Source: JAHEFT01 sp963766195 (GTDB lineage Bacteria; Pseudomonadota; Gammaproteobacteria; Xanthomonadales; SZUA-36). Taken from it: a stretch of 64,000 nt of DNA. Under the pieces are notes generated by a model, which worked only from the letters and a program-made list of their open reading frames with translations, was not told the origin of the DNA and ran no database searches. Shown here one piece after another: positions 29,887 through 40,396 of this stretch. The position numbers and the translations under genes are program-made. Location: NCBI GenBank assembly GCA_963766195.1, contig CAVXYY010000003.1, positions 363,892 through 427,891 on the forward strand. Direction: 5' to 3'. Within the stretch, counting starts at the first letter, position 1; each line of letters begins with the position of its first letter.

Positions 29887-31350
29887 ATGAAAATCAATCG
29901 TGTTGCGGGAGCTGGACTTGTTCCTTTTATAGCGCTCTTAATGTTATCGAGCGAGGCTTTTGCACAATGCTCGACCGATTCCTGGTCGGGTGCTTTCGGT
30001 TCGGCGCAAGCGCGTGGTGAGGCTACTTCTCCGAAAGGAAAGAAGTATGAACAAAGTTGCGGCCTGACAGTCGACTTTTCGACCAATCCTTTGGTGTTGC
30101 CGGCGTATGTCACGACCGACACCCCTTCCGATGAAACCGTAATTTCAGCCAGGTTTTATCTCCTCCAGGAGGCGCTTGACCTCCAAAGTGGAGACTTGAC
30201 GTTACTGAAAGCCCGAGATGGGAGTACGGTCGAGTTTGAGTTATTGATTCGCAGCACCGGATCGGTGAATCACCTGGTATCCCGATACCATGACGGGGTT
30301 GGGTTAACTGAAGATTCCGAAATCATTGCGCTGCAAAATGTCTGGCAGGCAGTAGAAGTAGCATGGTCGGCCGGCGCAGGCGACGGCACATTTGAATTGA
30401 AGATCGATGATATCTCACAGTTTGCACGCACCAACTTGACCAACGGCGGGGCCGTGATCAACGAAATCGACTTCGGTGCGGTCAACGATACCTTCTCGGC
30501 AACTGGGGAATTGGTCCTGGATGCAATCGATGTCAGAAGAGCGGGGGCTCCCGGGCTGTTGGACATCAGCGAATTACGCAACATTTCGACCCGAGCCGAC
30601 GTCGGGACAGGGGATAACAGAGTGATTGGCGGTTTTATCATCGAGGGCGATACCGACAAGTGTGTGGTCGTTCGCGGCAGGGGGCCGAGCGTTGACGTGG
30701 CGCCAGACATCCGTCATGGAAATCCGACTTTGACATTGAAGTCTGGAACGACAACTATTGACAGCAATGATAACTGGGGCGATTCGCCTGAAGCGGCAAT
30801 AATCACGAATTTGGGATTGGCCCCGGGGAGTCCCCTGGATGCGGCGATTTATGCCTGCATTCCACCGGGACCATACACCGCGATTCTCGCGACGGTGGGT
30901 TTGGAAAATGTAGGTGTGGGGATCGTCGAAGTATACGACGCGGATGTTGGCACGCCCTTCCTCGGGAACATATCAACGCGCGCACCCGTCGGTGCGGGTG
31001 ACCTTCGCGCCATTGGTGGCTTCATTGTGGAGGGGACACTGCCGAAGCAGATATTGATTCGGGCAAGAGGACCCACGGTGGGTGTGTCTGAAGAATTGCG
31101 TCTGCCAAACCCAAGGTTAAGACTGTTCGACTCCGGCGGCGAAATCGAGGTGAACGACAATTGGGGAGATGCGTCCAATTCGGCGGCAATATCGGCCACC
31201 GGCCTTGCCCCAACCAATCCGAATGAGTCAGCCATCCTCATCGAACTCAATCCCGGGCCATACACAGCAATCGTCAACGCAGTAGGTGGCACCGGCATCG
31301 GGATCGTTGAAGTATATGATCTTTCAGGCGGAGTGATTGCACCACAGTAA
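29887..31350 (+). CDS. Exported protein with LamG-like N-terminus and two 'STRAxVGxGD' repeats
   Basis: The start is ATG 29887, preceded by AGAGGGA, giving a signal peptide (MKINRVAGAGLVPFIALLML) ending at AFAQ. Residues about 30-235 look like a concanavalin/LamG-type sandwich (LVSRYHDGVGL, VWQAVEVAWSAGAGDGTFEL). Two repeats of about 125 residues follow, each beginning NISTRADVGTGDNRVIGGFI or NISTRAPVGAGDLRAIGGFI and ending in GIVEVYD. Such repeats are frequent in large exported proteins of Verrucomicrobia and some proteobacteria; their function is unknown. The gene stands alone between two oppositely oriented units. Confidence 0.75.
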   Translation: MKINRVAGAGLVPFIALLMLSSEAFAQCSTDSWSGAFGSAQARGEATSPKGKKYEQSCGLTVDFSTNPLVLPAYVTTDTPSDETVISARFYLLQEALDLQSGDLTLLKARDGSTVEFELLIRSTGSVNHLVSRYHDGVGLTEDSEIIALQNVWQAVEVAWSAGAGDGTFELKIDDISQFARTNLTNGGAVINEIDFGAVNDTFSATGELVLDAIDVRRAGAPGLLDISELRNISTRADVGTGDNRVIGGFIIEGDTDKCVVVRGRGPSVDVAPDIRHGNPTLTLKSGTTTIDSNDNWGDSPEAAIITNLGLAPGSPLDAAIYACIPPGPYTAILATVGLENVGVGIVEVYDADVGTPFLGNISTRAPVGAGDLRAIGGFIVEGTLPKQILIRARGPTVGVSEELRLPNPRLRLFDSGGEIEVNDNWGDASNSAAISATGLAPTNPNESAILIELNPGPYTAIVNAVGGTGIGIVEVYDLSGGVIAPQ

Positions 31351-31442
31351 AAGTGAGCTGAATCCATAGCGTTTTGAACCCACGGCAATATGTTGCAAGG
31401 TATTGCGAACACCGCTTGCCGGCGGTTCAGTTGAGCATATAT

Positions 31443-34421
31443 TCAGGGTAAGTATTGCCCGTTTATTCGTGGGGGCCATGCGAGACTGAAATCCTGGTCA
31501 TCAAGGCTGAGGTTCGGGCTGTAGGCCGGATCATTCAGCAGCTTGTCACCCCAACGCTTTTTCATGAAGTCGACTTCCTTTGCAAACCGGGCTTTCTTTT
31601 CTGGCGTGTCTTCCAGCCCCCGGCTTGCTGATTCATGATGATAAAGCAGCGCATAAGGAGTAAAAACATTCCGATACCCCAATTCGCGAACACGAAGGCA
31701 CAGGTCGATGTCGTTGAATGCGATGGCCAGGTTATTTGAATCCAGACCGCCAGCTTCCAGAAACACGCTTTTCTTGATAACCAGACAAGCCCCCGTGAGC
31801 GCTGAGAATGAGCTGATTTGTTTTATCCTGTTGAAGTAGCCCGGGCTGTCACCGGGCGCGTGTTTGAAAGCATGAGCGGCAACGCCCCGGATTCCCAGAA
31901 TTACGCCGGCATGTTGAATCGTTCCGTCCGGATACAGAAGCTTGGAACCCACAAACCCAACGCCGGGTTGTAGCGCGATGCTGACCATTTCGGTTAGCCA
32001 TTGTTCCTCAATGACCTCTGTGTCGTTGTTTATCAGACCAATCAATTCGCCCCGCGCTTCTTCAACGGCATAGTTGTTAAGTTCCGCGTAATTAAAAGGT
32101 CGTGCATCGTGCAGCACTCGTATGCGTGCATTCCCCTTTAGGCTGGCTATATAGTCAATGGTGGTTGGATCGTCCGATCCGTTGTCCACCACAAGGATTT
32201 CATAGTTTGGATAGTTCGTTCTTGTTTCAATACTGTTGATACACGTTTTTAGCAAATCCCATCCGTTTCTCGTAGGGATGATCAGACTGACCATCGGGGA
32301 GGCGACGGGCAATGCATATCGAACCCTGCACCCGTTGCTTGAGGGTTCGACTGTTGCACTTATTCCTATGCGGTCCAGGTGATCCTGCAAGGCTTTTTGG
32401 CTGGCTGCGATTGCGTGAGACTTCACATTGGCACCTGGCGCGGCACTTCCAGAATGGCGTCGCCGGTGGCACAGCACCATCGGGATATGACGAATTGTCC
32501 GGTAATCAATTTGCTCAATGCAGCGCAGGGCTAGATCGTAGTTTTGGGCACCTTCGAACCCTGTTCGAAAACCACCGATTTTATCGAGAATTTCACGCCG
32601 GTAAACGCCCGGGCACGAGATGAAATCTTGTGAATAAAAAAGGTCCCTGTTCCAGTCACATTTGAAATAAGGCTCCGAACGCGCACCATTTTCATCGATC
32701 TTGTCTTCGTCCGTATAGATCAAACAAGTATCGGGGTGTCTATTAATGGCATTTATTATGTGGAACAGGGCATGTTCTGGCAGGATGTCATCCTGGTGCA
32801 TCAGAACAACCCAGTTGCCTCTGCAGTTCTGCAGAGCATTGTTAGTGGCTGCGGAGTACTGCAGGTTCATTTGATTGAGGATGATCTTGATTCGTGCGTT
32901 TCTCTTGGGAAGGGCTGCCAGGTATTTTCTTACTGGCTCGCAGGTTGAAACGTCGGCGGCGATGCATAATTCCCAGTTATCGTAGAGCTGATTGCGGATC
33001 GAATCGACCGCCTGCGTGAGCCATTCAATATTCGAGTTGTGCGTGAGGATCAGAACCGACAACAGAGGCTGGTGCACCATATCGTCAATCGCATGTCTTA
33101 TTCGAATGCGGTCCGTATCCCAGAGGGTGTCGTATCGCATGACCCACTCCGCGTAATCATTGCGGTCGGTTTTTGAAGGCTTACGGATGTCACGCCATTT
33201 GGCGCCGCTCGGTTCGCTCGTTTTCAGTAGCTCGATTACAGGCCGTGTCGACCGGATGAACTCGTCTTCTGAGCGGGTGGAATACCTGAGTTCGTCAGGT
33301 ACCAAATTTGCAGCATCAGGCTGGTCTGGTGGACTGGATGGAACACCGGCCTTGTCTGGAAAACCTGCGTCATTGTCGCCGTAAGACGTCTCGGCTGACT
33401 CCGGGGCTAATCGGAGCTTCCGTAACAATGTGGTAAGTCGCCAACTCAACGATTGCTTGAGCAGGTCATGTTCGTCGTCTCTTCTTTTAATGATCTCCAG
33501 CAATTTTCCTATCCGGTCATCGCGTTCATCGATATCCTCTATCAGTTTTGCGATCCACTGCTTTTGCTCATGGATTGCATGAATTTTCAGGAACAGCCCA
33601 TCGGACGACGGGTAGTTTCCATTGGACCAATGGTTGCCCTGTTGTGAAGGAACGATGGAATCCTCAACCATCTGGCTGCCCAGTTCCTCGACGGGGACCA
33701 CCGATGCGTATTTTCCCGAAACCATTCGCTTACCAAGCACATTCTTGCTTCTGTGGAGTTTTCGAATGGTACAGATCGAATCCGTGAATTCAACCGAGTG
33801 AATCAAACGAAGCGATTCCCTGTCGATTGCGACTTGGTGAACGGTTTTGAAGCCTTCGAGAATCGCATCGATGCTCTTTTCAAGGCCCCAGTGATTATGA
33901 TTAAGGGTGTCAGCCAACGACTTGAGGAATGCGATCGATGAAAATGGATAATACAGCCCCCCTTCGTATACATCCCAGTAACTGCAGTGCAAGTCTTCTA
34001 TGACATAGCTGCCACCCAGGGCCAGCTTGGGAAGTAGCAAGCCAAATGACCGGATGGTGTCGCCGGACCGATGGGAGCCATCGTCAACTATGATATCGAA
34101 CTCGATTGAGGCAGCAGAGATTTGAGCCTGTGTCTTGTCGTTATTTACATCGCCGATAATAACGCTTATACGGGGGTCGTCGAATTCAAGTTCCGCACAC
34201 GCGGGATCGATATCGCAGCCGATGAGAACCTTTGCTTGTGGAAAGTACTTCGCCCAGATTTCAAGCGTCCCGCCATTCTGCACGCCGATTTCCAGTAGCC
34301 GCACGGGCCTGTCCCTGTAGGGAGCTAACAGGCGCTCGTATTCCTCCAGGTAGAGTTGCCATTTATCCGAAACCTTGCCCTGGTGACGTTCAAACAGTTG
34401 AAGCAGGGATTCTCTATTCAT
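31443..34421 (-). CDS. Methyltransferase-GT2-GT2 polysaccharide assembly protein
   Basis: The 992-residue protein has three parts. Residues about 1-230 are a class I SAM-dependent methyltransferase related to CmcI/cephalosporin-hydroxylase-type proteins (VRLLEIGVQNGGTLEIWA, IDPACAELEF, FDIIVDDGSHRSGD). A charged coiled coil follows (about 275-345). Two GT2 domains lie at about 450-700 and 710-960, colinear with the 634-residue GT2-GT2 protein. The second has the full set (VDNGSDDPT, NNDTEVIEE, FNDIDLCLRVRE). In the first, expected acids are changed: CIAADVST for CIADDAST, LMHQDDIL for LMDHDDLL, and GAQNYDLAL for GAQDYDLAL, so that domain may be inactive. Likely role: adding and methylating sugars, or capping chains. 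Confidence 0.83.
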   Translation of the reverse strand: MNRESLLQLFERHQGKVSDKWQLYLEEYERLLAPYRDRPVRLLEIGVQNGGTLEIWAKYFPQAKVLIGCDIDPACAELEFDDPRISVIIGDVNNDKTQAQISAASIEFDIIVDDGSHRSGDTIRSFGLLLPKLALGGSYVIEDLHCSYWDVYEGGLYYPFSSIAFLKSLADTLNHNHWGLEKSIDAILEGFKTVHQVAIDRESLRLIHSVEFTDSICTIRKLHRSKNVLGKRMVSGKYASVVPVEELGSQMVEDSIVPSQQGNHWSNGNYPSSDGLFLKIHAIHEQKQWIAKLIEDIDERDDRIGKLLEIIKRRDDEHDLLKQSLSWRLTTLLRKLRLAPESAETSYGDNDAGFPDKAGVPSSPPDQPDAANLVPDELRYSTRSEDEFIRSTRPVIELLKTSEPSGAKWRDIRKPSKTDRNDYAEWVMRYDTLWDTDRIRIRHAIDDMVHQPLLSVLILTHNSNIEWLTQAVDSIRNQLYDNWELCIAADVSTCEPVRKYLAALPKRNARIKIILNQMNLQYSAATNNALQNCRGNWVVLMHQDDILPEHALFHIINAINRHPDTCLIYTDEDKIDENGARSEPYFKCDWNRDLFYSQDFISCPGVYRREILDKIGGFRTGFEGAQNYDLALRCIEQIDYRTIRHIPMVLCHRRRHSGSAAPGANVKSHAIAASQKALQDHLDRIGISATVEPSSNGCRVRYALPVASPMVSLIIPTRNGWDLLKTCINSIETRTNYPNYEILVVDNGSDDPTTIDYIASLKGNARIRVLHDARPFNYAELNNYAVEEARGELIGLINNDTEVIEEQWLTEMVSIALQPGVGFVGSKLLYPDGTIQHAGVILGIRGVAAHAFKHAPGDSPGYFNRIKQISSFSALTGACLVIKKSVFLEAGGLDSNNLAIAFNDIDLCLRVRELGYRNVFTPYALLYHHESASRGLEDTPEKKARFAKEVDFMKKRWGDKLLNDPAYSPNLSLDDQDFSLAWPPRINGQYLP

Positions 34422-34588
34422 TACTGAAACCGGGCTGGGCCATCACTTTTTATGGAGACATCCGTGAGTTCGATGGGGGACGCTTAGAAAGCAATACTAC
34501 AGCAGACTAACTATTCGCCAAATAGAAAAGATTTGGTCAAACAGGTTTTCCAGGAATGGTCATCCGATCTCTTCCAGATATTTAACTT

Positions 34589-36572
34589 TCATTTTTTTGG
34601 TAGCCCAGCGTACATGTCGACGGTAAGGTCACAATGAAAATTTTCAACGGCCGTCTGACGTGCGAGCGTGCCGAGATGCTTTCTAAGAGCTGTGTCACTC
34701 GAAACCTCACGAAGATGGTCGTGCCAGCTAACCTGACTATCAGCGAGCAGACATCCCTGAGATATCGCTTCGAACCTCTCGTAAGTTGGATTCCTTGTCG
34801 CAATGGTTGGAACATTCACAAGTCCAGCCTCAAAAAATTTCAATGGGCTCTTCGCGTCGCAAAAGGCATTGCGTTCAAGCGGTGTGATATTGATGTCGAA
34901 TTGAGCGAGCTCAAATGGCAGGTTAACGTGCGGAACCAACGGCCTTATTGATATCCTTTTTTCAACTTCAGCTGGTGGCTTGGTTTCCCACTCAAGAGTG
35001 CCGACGATGGTTAACAAGAGCCTGGGATCCTCGTGCATCAACTGCCAAAGGGTTCCAGCGACCACGTCAAAGTCTGCTCGATGAGTCGCTGTTCCGCTGG
35101 CATAACCAAGAGTGACGGTTTCTTTTCCATTTGAATTCAAGTTTGAGCGTGCCAAGTCGGCCATTAAGAGATTTTCGGGACTGAATCCGTTGAAAATGTA
35201 CCGGCAATCCTGATTAATCGGCGTGGCTGCGGTTGTGAGCAATTGTGTAGCGCCGATAAAAAAATCTGCCTCGCGCACGCAACGCCGAAAATCCTCACTA
35301 CGTTGTATCCATCTTTGAATTTCATGTGGGCCAAGACGTGATACGGCGTCACGGGCTCCACTTGCGATGAGTTCAGGTATGAACAGCAAATCGTCGAGGT
35401 CATAGCCAACGGGAATACGCTTTTTTCGGCATTCTTGAACGATATTCTTGAATTCCGGCCCCCAGTCCAGGCGATGAATAATTACGCGAATCGCGCGATC
35501 CAGAATTTTCGGTTCCCTGAGTATGTATTGCTGGTCAATCCATACGGCATTGAGGCCGTGTCTGTTCAAAGCGTCTACCGGATTCTTTACCCGGTAGATA
35601 TGCGATGGCCAGTTCGGTTTGTCACTGACAAACAGTACATCGATTGGCCTTTCATTTTGACTTGAATGAGCTCTTTTGAGTATCGAAAATTCTTGCGTCG
35701 AATGAGGTACGGTTCCACTTAAGTGTTTCAGCATGGCAGCAGAAACAGCTTCGTACATGCTTTCGGGCCAGGGGTGCGCAGGAGCGCCGGGGAGGGGCGA
35801 AATATCGATAGCAGGCGATGGCAACGTCGTTTTCGAGCGCAGCAAATGGAAGTGCGCGGAGAATAAAAACCGCTCCGAGTCGGTACTGGCCGCCTCACCC
35901 TGAACGGATGTGCCGGAGTTGTGGTACTCCTTGGCAATGACATTTGACGGATCAGGGCCCGCCTTATCCAGGAAGGTGTAAATCAGTCCGAGCTGGCGTT
36001 GTGGATCGTATTTCAGATTCTCGAAGGGAATCGTTAGAAACTTCCCGCCCCTGGATATGATGGCGCGCCTCGGAAACATACCGCCACCAAAGCATATTGC
36101 TATGGTCCCGTGAACTGATCCCACTATTGAAATTCCCATCGGTTTCAATTTTGCGCTGCAGAGAGTCAAATACCTGCTTCGGATCGCGAATGATCTCCAA
36201 AGCCCTGATGGTGCAGTCGAACGCTTTCAGAGCCTCGGTCCAAAGAGGGAATAGACGACACAAGCAAGGATCGCTAATTATAACGGCAGAACTGTTCTCT
36301 CTCTGGAGGAACTGGTGAATCGACCTTTTTGCCACCGTTGCCTGTTCACCCTCAAATACGCCTTGAGGTAATGGGCACGGATCATTCCAATGGCTTCCGA
36401 CATCGGTGAGAAAGCGCTGGTGAATGCTCGAGATGGAGTGCAGTGGAAACTGATCATCTGGCAAATCATAACCGAGTTTGGCGACTTTTTGAGCTAGCCA
36501 TGACGCGCCGCTTCGACGCGCACCCAAAATGAATATCAGTTCTTCGACTTTGGAGTTCAACGAATTTGACAT
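34589..36572 (-). pseudogene. Sulfotransferase-glycosyltransferase fusion, single-base frameshift
   Basis: The first 175 residues from ATG 36572 are a sulfotransferase-like domain with P-loop IFILGARRSGASWLA and a later EIIRDPKQVFDSL. The frame then derails at a G-rich run (36044-36050), where dropping one G continues the protein as KFLTIPFENLKYDPQRQLGL, the expected end of a sulfotransferase fold, and on into a second domain. From about residue 250 this domain (IDVLFVSDKPNWPSHIYRV, VGYDLDDLLFIPE, then SPLKFFEAGLVNVPTIAT) looks like a GT-B glycosyltransferase of the GT4 type. The restored protein would have about 660 residues and could couple sugar addition to sulfation. The homopolymer position makes an assembly error plausible. 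Confidence 0.7.
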
Positions 36573-37084
36573 GTGCTTACTAGTCTTTCCACAGTTCCAG
36601 TGACGCTTTCGGGCATTGACGCAATCATAGCTCGGAAGTTCCGTTCAGACCGGCGTGATTTCAGGTATCGATAAATTTATGACACGATCAGTAATACTTC
36701 TTTTTGACCATAAAAATCTGATGCCATGCTTATTCCTGCAGTTTGCGGTGTAATATTCCTTCTGATTGAAGGTGTTTTGACAAGTCCGAAAGCGGGGTTA
36801 AAGAGAATTCGGCAGCGGATCAGCTTTTCAAATATAGCAAAGGTATAATGACATTTGAAAGACGGAACAGAGGCTGAATCGGATGATTAGAAAAATCAAA
36901 GCCAGTTGCATAATCTGAGTAAATAAAAAGACAAACCAAACGAGCCATCGTCTTGAAACATGATACCAAAATCGTTAGCTGGTTTGACCAGCATTTATCT
37001 TCAATGGTTTGCTGGAATTTTTTCACGCAATGAACCCGTTGCCGATTCAAATTATCAAGATATGAAGATGAGTAGCATTTGCTA
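36573..37084. other. AT-rich intergenic region between divergent units
   Basis: This 512-base gap separates the leftward sulfotransferase-GT gene from the rightward 1064-residue transferase gene. It is clearly AT-richer than its flanks. The only frame (36820-37050, minus, 76 codons) has no recognisable pattern. It probably holds divergent promoters; I see no RNA or mobile element. Confidence 0.5.
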
Positions 37085-40000
37085 ATGTTTGACCGTCTGG
37101 TAGACGTCCTTCGAACTCACAAGGAAGCGAGGTTAATTCGCAAGTCAGAGCTGTTTAAATGCGAATGGTATTTGGACAAGTATCCAGACGTTAAAGAGAA
37201 AAAAATGGATCCTGTCCTGCACTACTGCCGGTTCGGTTGGCGTGAAGGGCGTATGCCTGGTCCGGATTTTGACTCGGTGGTTTATCTGCAAATCAATAGC
37301 GATGTCGCCGATGCCGGCTTTAATCCTTTATATCATTTCGAACGGTATGGAAAAAGTGAAAACCGACCCATAAGCATTCAGACTCTGAAGTCAGGCGCAA
37401 TCGGTCCGAAAGTGTTCGTGAGGGACGGTTTGAAGCCAGATCTAACAGAGAAAAAGTCTGGTTCGGACGGTCCGGCCACAAGATCCGACCCTTCCTTGTT
37501 CAGGAAAACGAAGGTCGATGTGCTCAATTCGTCCCCTCATTGCGAGATTATCAACTCAGGTTTCTGGGACGAGAACTGGTACCTGTCCAATTACTACGAT
37601 GAATTCAGCGAGGCGAAAAAGGCTGCCGGTGGGTCACTGAGTCCGTTGGACTACTACCTCAAGCAGGGTTGGCGCCTGGGCCATCGACCGTCGGAAAAAT
37701 TCGGGTTCTACCCTGCTTATTTTCTGGACTGCGAGCCAGTTTCTTACTTCCTGAACCATCAACGATTTGAAGGCTACCAGTTCAACGAGAATCTCTGGGT
37801 GCCGGAAGCGTCGAAAATCAAGGGATATCTGGCACAGTGCGAAAACAGAGAGACCGCCAAGGTCGTATACACATGTATCACGAATAATTACAACCAATTG
37901 ATGCAACCTTATAGCATCGACCCTGAGTGGGACTACGTATGTTTTACCGATTGTGAGTATCTCCTTCGCGCGGAACGGGTCGGTATTTGGAAAATCAGGA
38001 AGGTCGTAGTTGATGACCTTGATTGCTCGAGGATAAACCGGTGGCACAAAGTTAATCCCCATCTTTTATTCCCCGAATACCAGGAAAGCCTCTACCTTGA
38101 CGGGAACATCAATATCATTTCCCGTTATATATACGAAATTGTGCGCTCAACGAAATCACCCATGCTCTTTTCCCGGCATTTTTCCCGTAATTGCGCTTAC
38201 GAGGAGATCAGAGCGCTTTTAGCGAGCCGCCGGATATCTAAAGAAAACAAGAACCTGATAACCATTCAGCGCGACATCTACCAGGCGAACAACTTTCCTG
38301 AAAACTTTGGGTTAAGCGAAAATAGCGTAATTTACCGAAAACACCACATCGATATCGTTAAGAGAGTGATGACTCAGTGGTGGGCATGGCTCCGTGACTT
38401 CTCATCACGTGACCAGGCATCGTTGGCGTACGTGCTTTGGAAAAATGAAATTCCTTTTTCCAACATGACTATTCCCAACATCCGGGTCAGCTACAAGGAC
38501 TTCTGGATCGTCAGGCATTTTGGGGAACTCACGGAAGTTCACAAACTTGACGTCAAGAAACAACTCAGGCCCGCGTTCGAAGGCAATGAAAACGCCGTGG
38601 TTATGTCGTGCAACCAGAATTTTGTCAGTTACCTTGGGGTCGTACTGGCTTCGATCGTCGAGAATACAAGCCCGGGCAGAACCTACGACATCATCGTGCT
38701 GGAAAGTGATATCGAATATGCAACCAAGGCGTTCATCAAGGAGTTCTTCGAGCGACACGACAACGTCAGTATTCGTTTCTATAACATGCGCTCGGCGTTG
38801 TCCCAACTCGGCGACCTCGCCCTGCATGTGGACGGGTATGTACCGCTCGAGACATACAACAAGATCTTCCTCTCCGAGATAACGAGGGGTTACAAGCGAA
38901 TTGCGTACGTGGATACCGATATCGTTGTCAACGCAGACATAACCGAGTTATGTGACGTTGAACTTTGGGGCAAGTCGATAGGGTCAAGTAGAAATGTTGC
39001 CAACATTCACGCGGCGCATATCGGAAAGGAAATAAAGGGGCGAAACTTCAGAGAATATCTCGACACAGAACTTGGCATTACGGACCACAATCAGTATTTC
39101 CAGGCTGGGATCGTGGTGCTGGACATGAACTCGCCGCGTGTGAAAAACCTGTTCGGTCTGTCCATCGAAAAACTCAGGTCGATCAGGAAGCCCGTATTTT
39201 ACGATCAATGCATTTTCAACAGCATTTTCTACCAGGATGTCAGCTTCTTCTCGGTAGGTTGGAATCACGTTTGGTACCTTCAGAGTTACTCCTACTTGCG
39301 GCACACGGTCAGCGAGCGGACATTTTTCGACTACGCCCGGTCGCGCCTGTCGCCTAAACTCGTGCACTTCGCCAGTAAGGACAAACCCACCAATAAATCC
39401 GGTTGGGATCTGGCCGAATATTTCTGGTGCTATGCGAGAAAATCACCGTTTTTTGACCAGATCCTGGGTGAAGTGGACCCGTTGGTCAGGGAGAAAGACG
39501 GCATCGACGAAGTCGGTGATCGGCCGAAACGGTTTCGTCTTCCAAGGATTCTTGTCCACCTGCATATCCATTACCCGGACCAGATCGAATTCATGCTCGA
39601 CGCGCTGAACAACATCAGCAGGTGCGAGGCCGAAATCTGCATCACTGCGTCTGAAAATTTTCGGCAGGTGGCGGATGCAGTGCAGTCCTCGCTGCCAGAT
39701 TGCCGGTTCATCAAGGTTGCAAACGTTGGTTACGATGCATACCCCTTTCTCAAGGTTCTGCAAGTAAACAACTTGTCAAAATTTGATTATATTATGAAAC
39801 TCCACACGAAAAATGAACGGCCCGACAGTCGCAGCACGGTATACGGGATCGATGTCCCCAGCTACAAGTGGCGTGATGATCTTGTCAATGCCCTGCTCGG
39901 TTCAGAGGAAGTATTTCTGCGTAATCTCCAAAAGCTCGAAGAAGATATTTCCGTGGGCGCCATCGGGGCGGGGAGATACTTGTTTTCCACCCTGGATAAC

Positions 40001-40276
40001 AACGAGGAGACTAATTACGACCTGGCCAAATGGCGGGCCGCTTTCGATATCGATGAAAGCACTCACTATTTCGGCGGAACCATGTTCCTGGCCCGAGCCT
40101 ATCCTTTCGAGCGTTTCAAGCGTAATACACTGGAAGAAATTGATTTCGGGGATGGCCAGATGGAGTCGTTCGCACACAAGAACATGGCGCATGTTTTCGA
40201 GCGATTGTTTGGGCTGGTGATTGAGAGTGAGGGATTCGAATTGCTGAAAGCAGAAGACACTAAAACCATCTACTAA
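37085..40276 (+). CDS. Four-module glycosyltransferase (DUF616-like, GT8, RgpF-like)
   Basis: The 1063-residue protein begins at ATG 37085. Residues about 20-220 hold three WYLxxYPDV/HYxxxGWREGR-type repeats (CEWYLDKYPDV, HYCRFGWREGRMPG, YYLKQGWRLGHRPS) often found in polysaccharide enzymes. Residues about 260-470 resemble DUF616/TOD1-type transferases (VYTCITNNYNQL, SLYLDGNINI). Residues about 500-790 are a GT8 domain with the DxD in IAYVDTDIVVNADI and late HFASKDKPTNK. Residues about 820-1060 resemble the rhamnan synthesis protein RgpF (VGYDAYPFLKVLQ, IMKLHTKNE, HYFGGTMFLARA). Several sugar additions by one polypeptide are likely; specificities are unknown. Confidence 0.85.
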   Translation: MFDRLVDVLRTHKEARLIRKSELFKCEWYLDKYPDVKEKKMDPVLHYCRFGWREGRMPGPDFDSVVYLQINSDVADAGFNPLYHFERYGKSENRPISIQTLKSGAIGPKVFVRDGLKPDLTEKKSGSDGPATRSDPSLFRKTKVDVLNSSPHCEIINSGFWDENWYLSNYYDEFSEAKKAAGGSLSPLDYYLKQGWRLGHRPSEKFGFYPAYFLDCEPVSYFLNHQRFEGYQFNENLWVPEASKIKGYLAQCENRETAKVVYTCITNNYNQLMQPYSIDPEWDYVCFTDCEYLLRAERVGIWKIRKVVVDDLDCSRINRWHKVNPHLLFPEYQESLYLDGNINIISRYIYEIVRSTKSPMLFSRHFSRNCAYEEIRALLASRRISKENKNLITIQRDIYQANNFPENFGLSENSVIYRKHHIDIVKRVMTQWWAWLRDFSSRDQASLAYVLWKNEIPFSNMTIPNIRVSYKDFWIVRHFGELTEVHKLDVKKQLRPAFEGNENAVVMSCNQNFVSYLGVVLASIVENTSPGRTYDIIVLESDIEYATKAFIKEFFERHDNVSIRFYNMRSALSQLGDLALHVDGYVPLETYNKIFLSEITRGYKRIAYVDTDIVVNADITELCDVELWGKSIGSSRNVANIHAAHIGKEIKGRNFREYLDTELGITDHNQYFQAGIVVLDMNSPRVKNLFGLSIEKLRSIRKPVFYDQCIFNSIFYQDVSFFSVGWNHVWYLQSYSYLRHTVSERTFFDYARSRLSPKLVHFASKDKPTNKSGWDLAEYFWCYARKSPFFDQILGEVDPLVREKDGIDEVGDRPKRFRLPRILVHLHIHYPDQIEFMLDALNNISRCEAEICITASENFRQVADAVQSSLPDCRFIKVANVGYDAYPFLKVLQVNNLSKFDYIMKLHTKNERPDSRSTVYGIDVPSYKWRDDLVNALLGSEEVFLRNLQKLEEDISVGAIGAGRYLFSTLDNNEETNYDLAKWRAAFDIDESTHYFGGTMFLARAYPFERFKRNTLEEIDFGDGQMESFAHKNMAHVFERLFGLVIESEGFELLKAEDTKTIY

Positions 40277-40396
40277 ACAAAGGGTTGCGTGCACTGATGT
40301 CATTATCAGGTCTATTTAAAACAACGTACTGATTAATCAGGGTAATTGATATGGCCTATTCCATCCGAATTGTCATCAAATAGGAATATCAGATAG

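Noticed and set aside
36820..37050. 76-codon minus-strand frame in the AT-rich gap
   Set aside because: No ribosome site, no recognisable domain and a composition expected by chance in AT-rich DNA.
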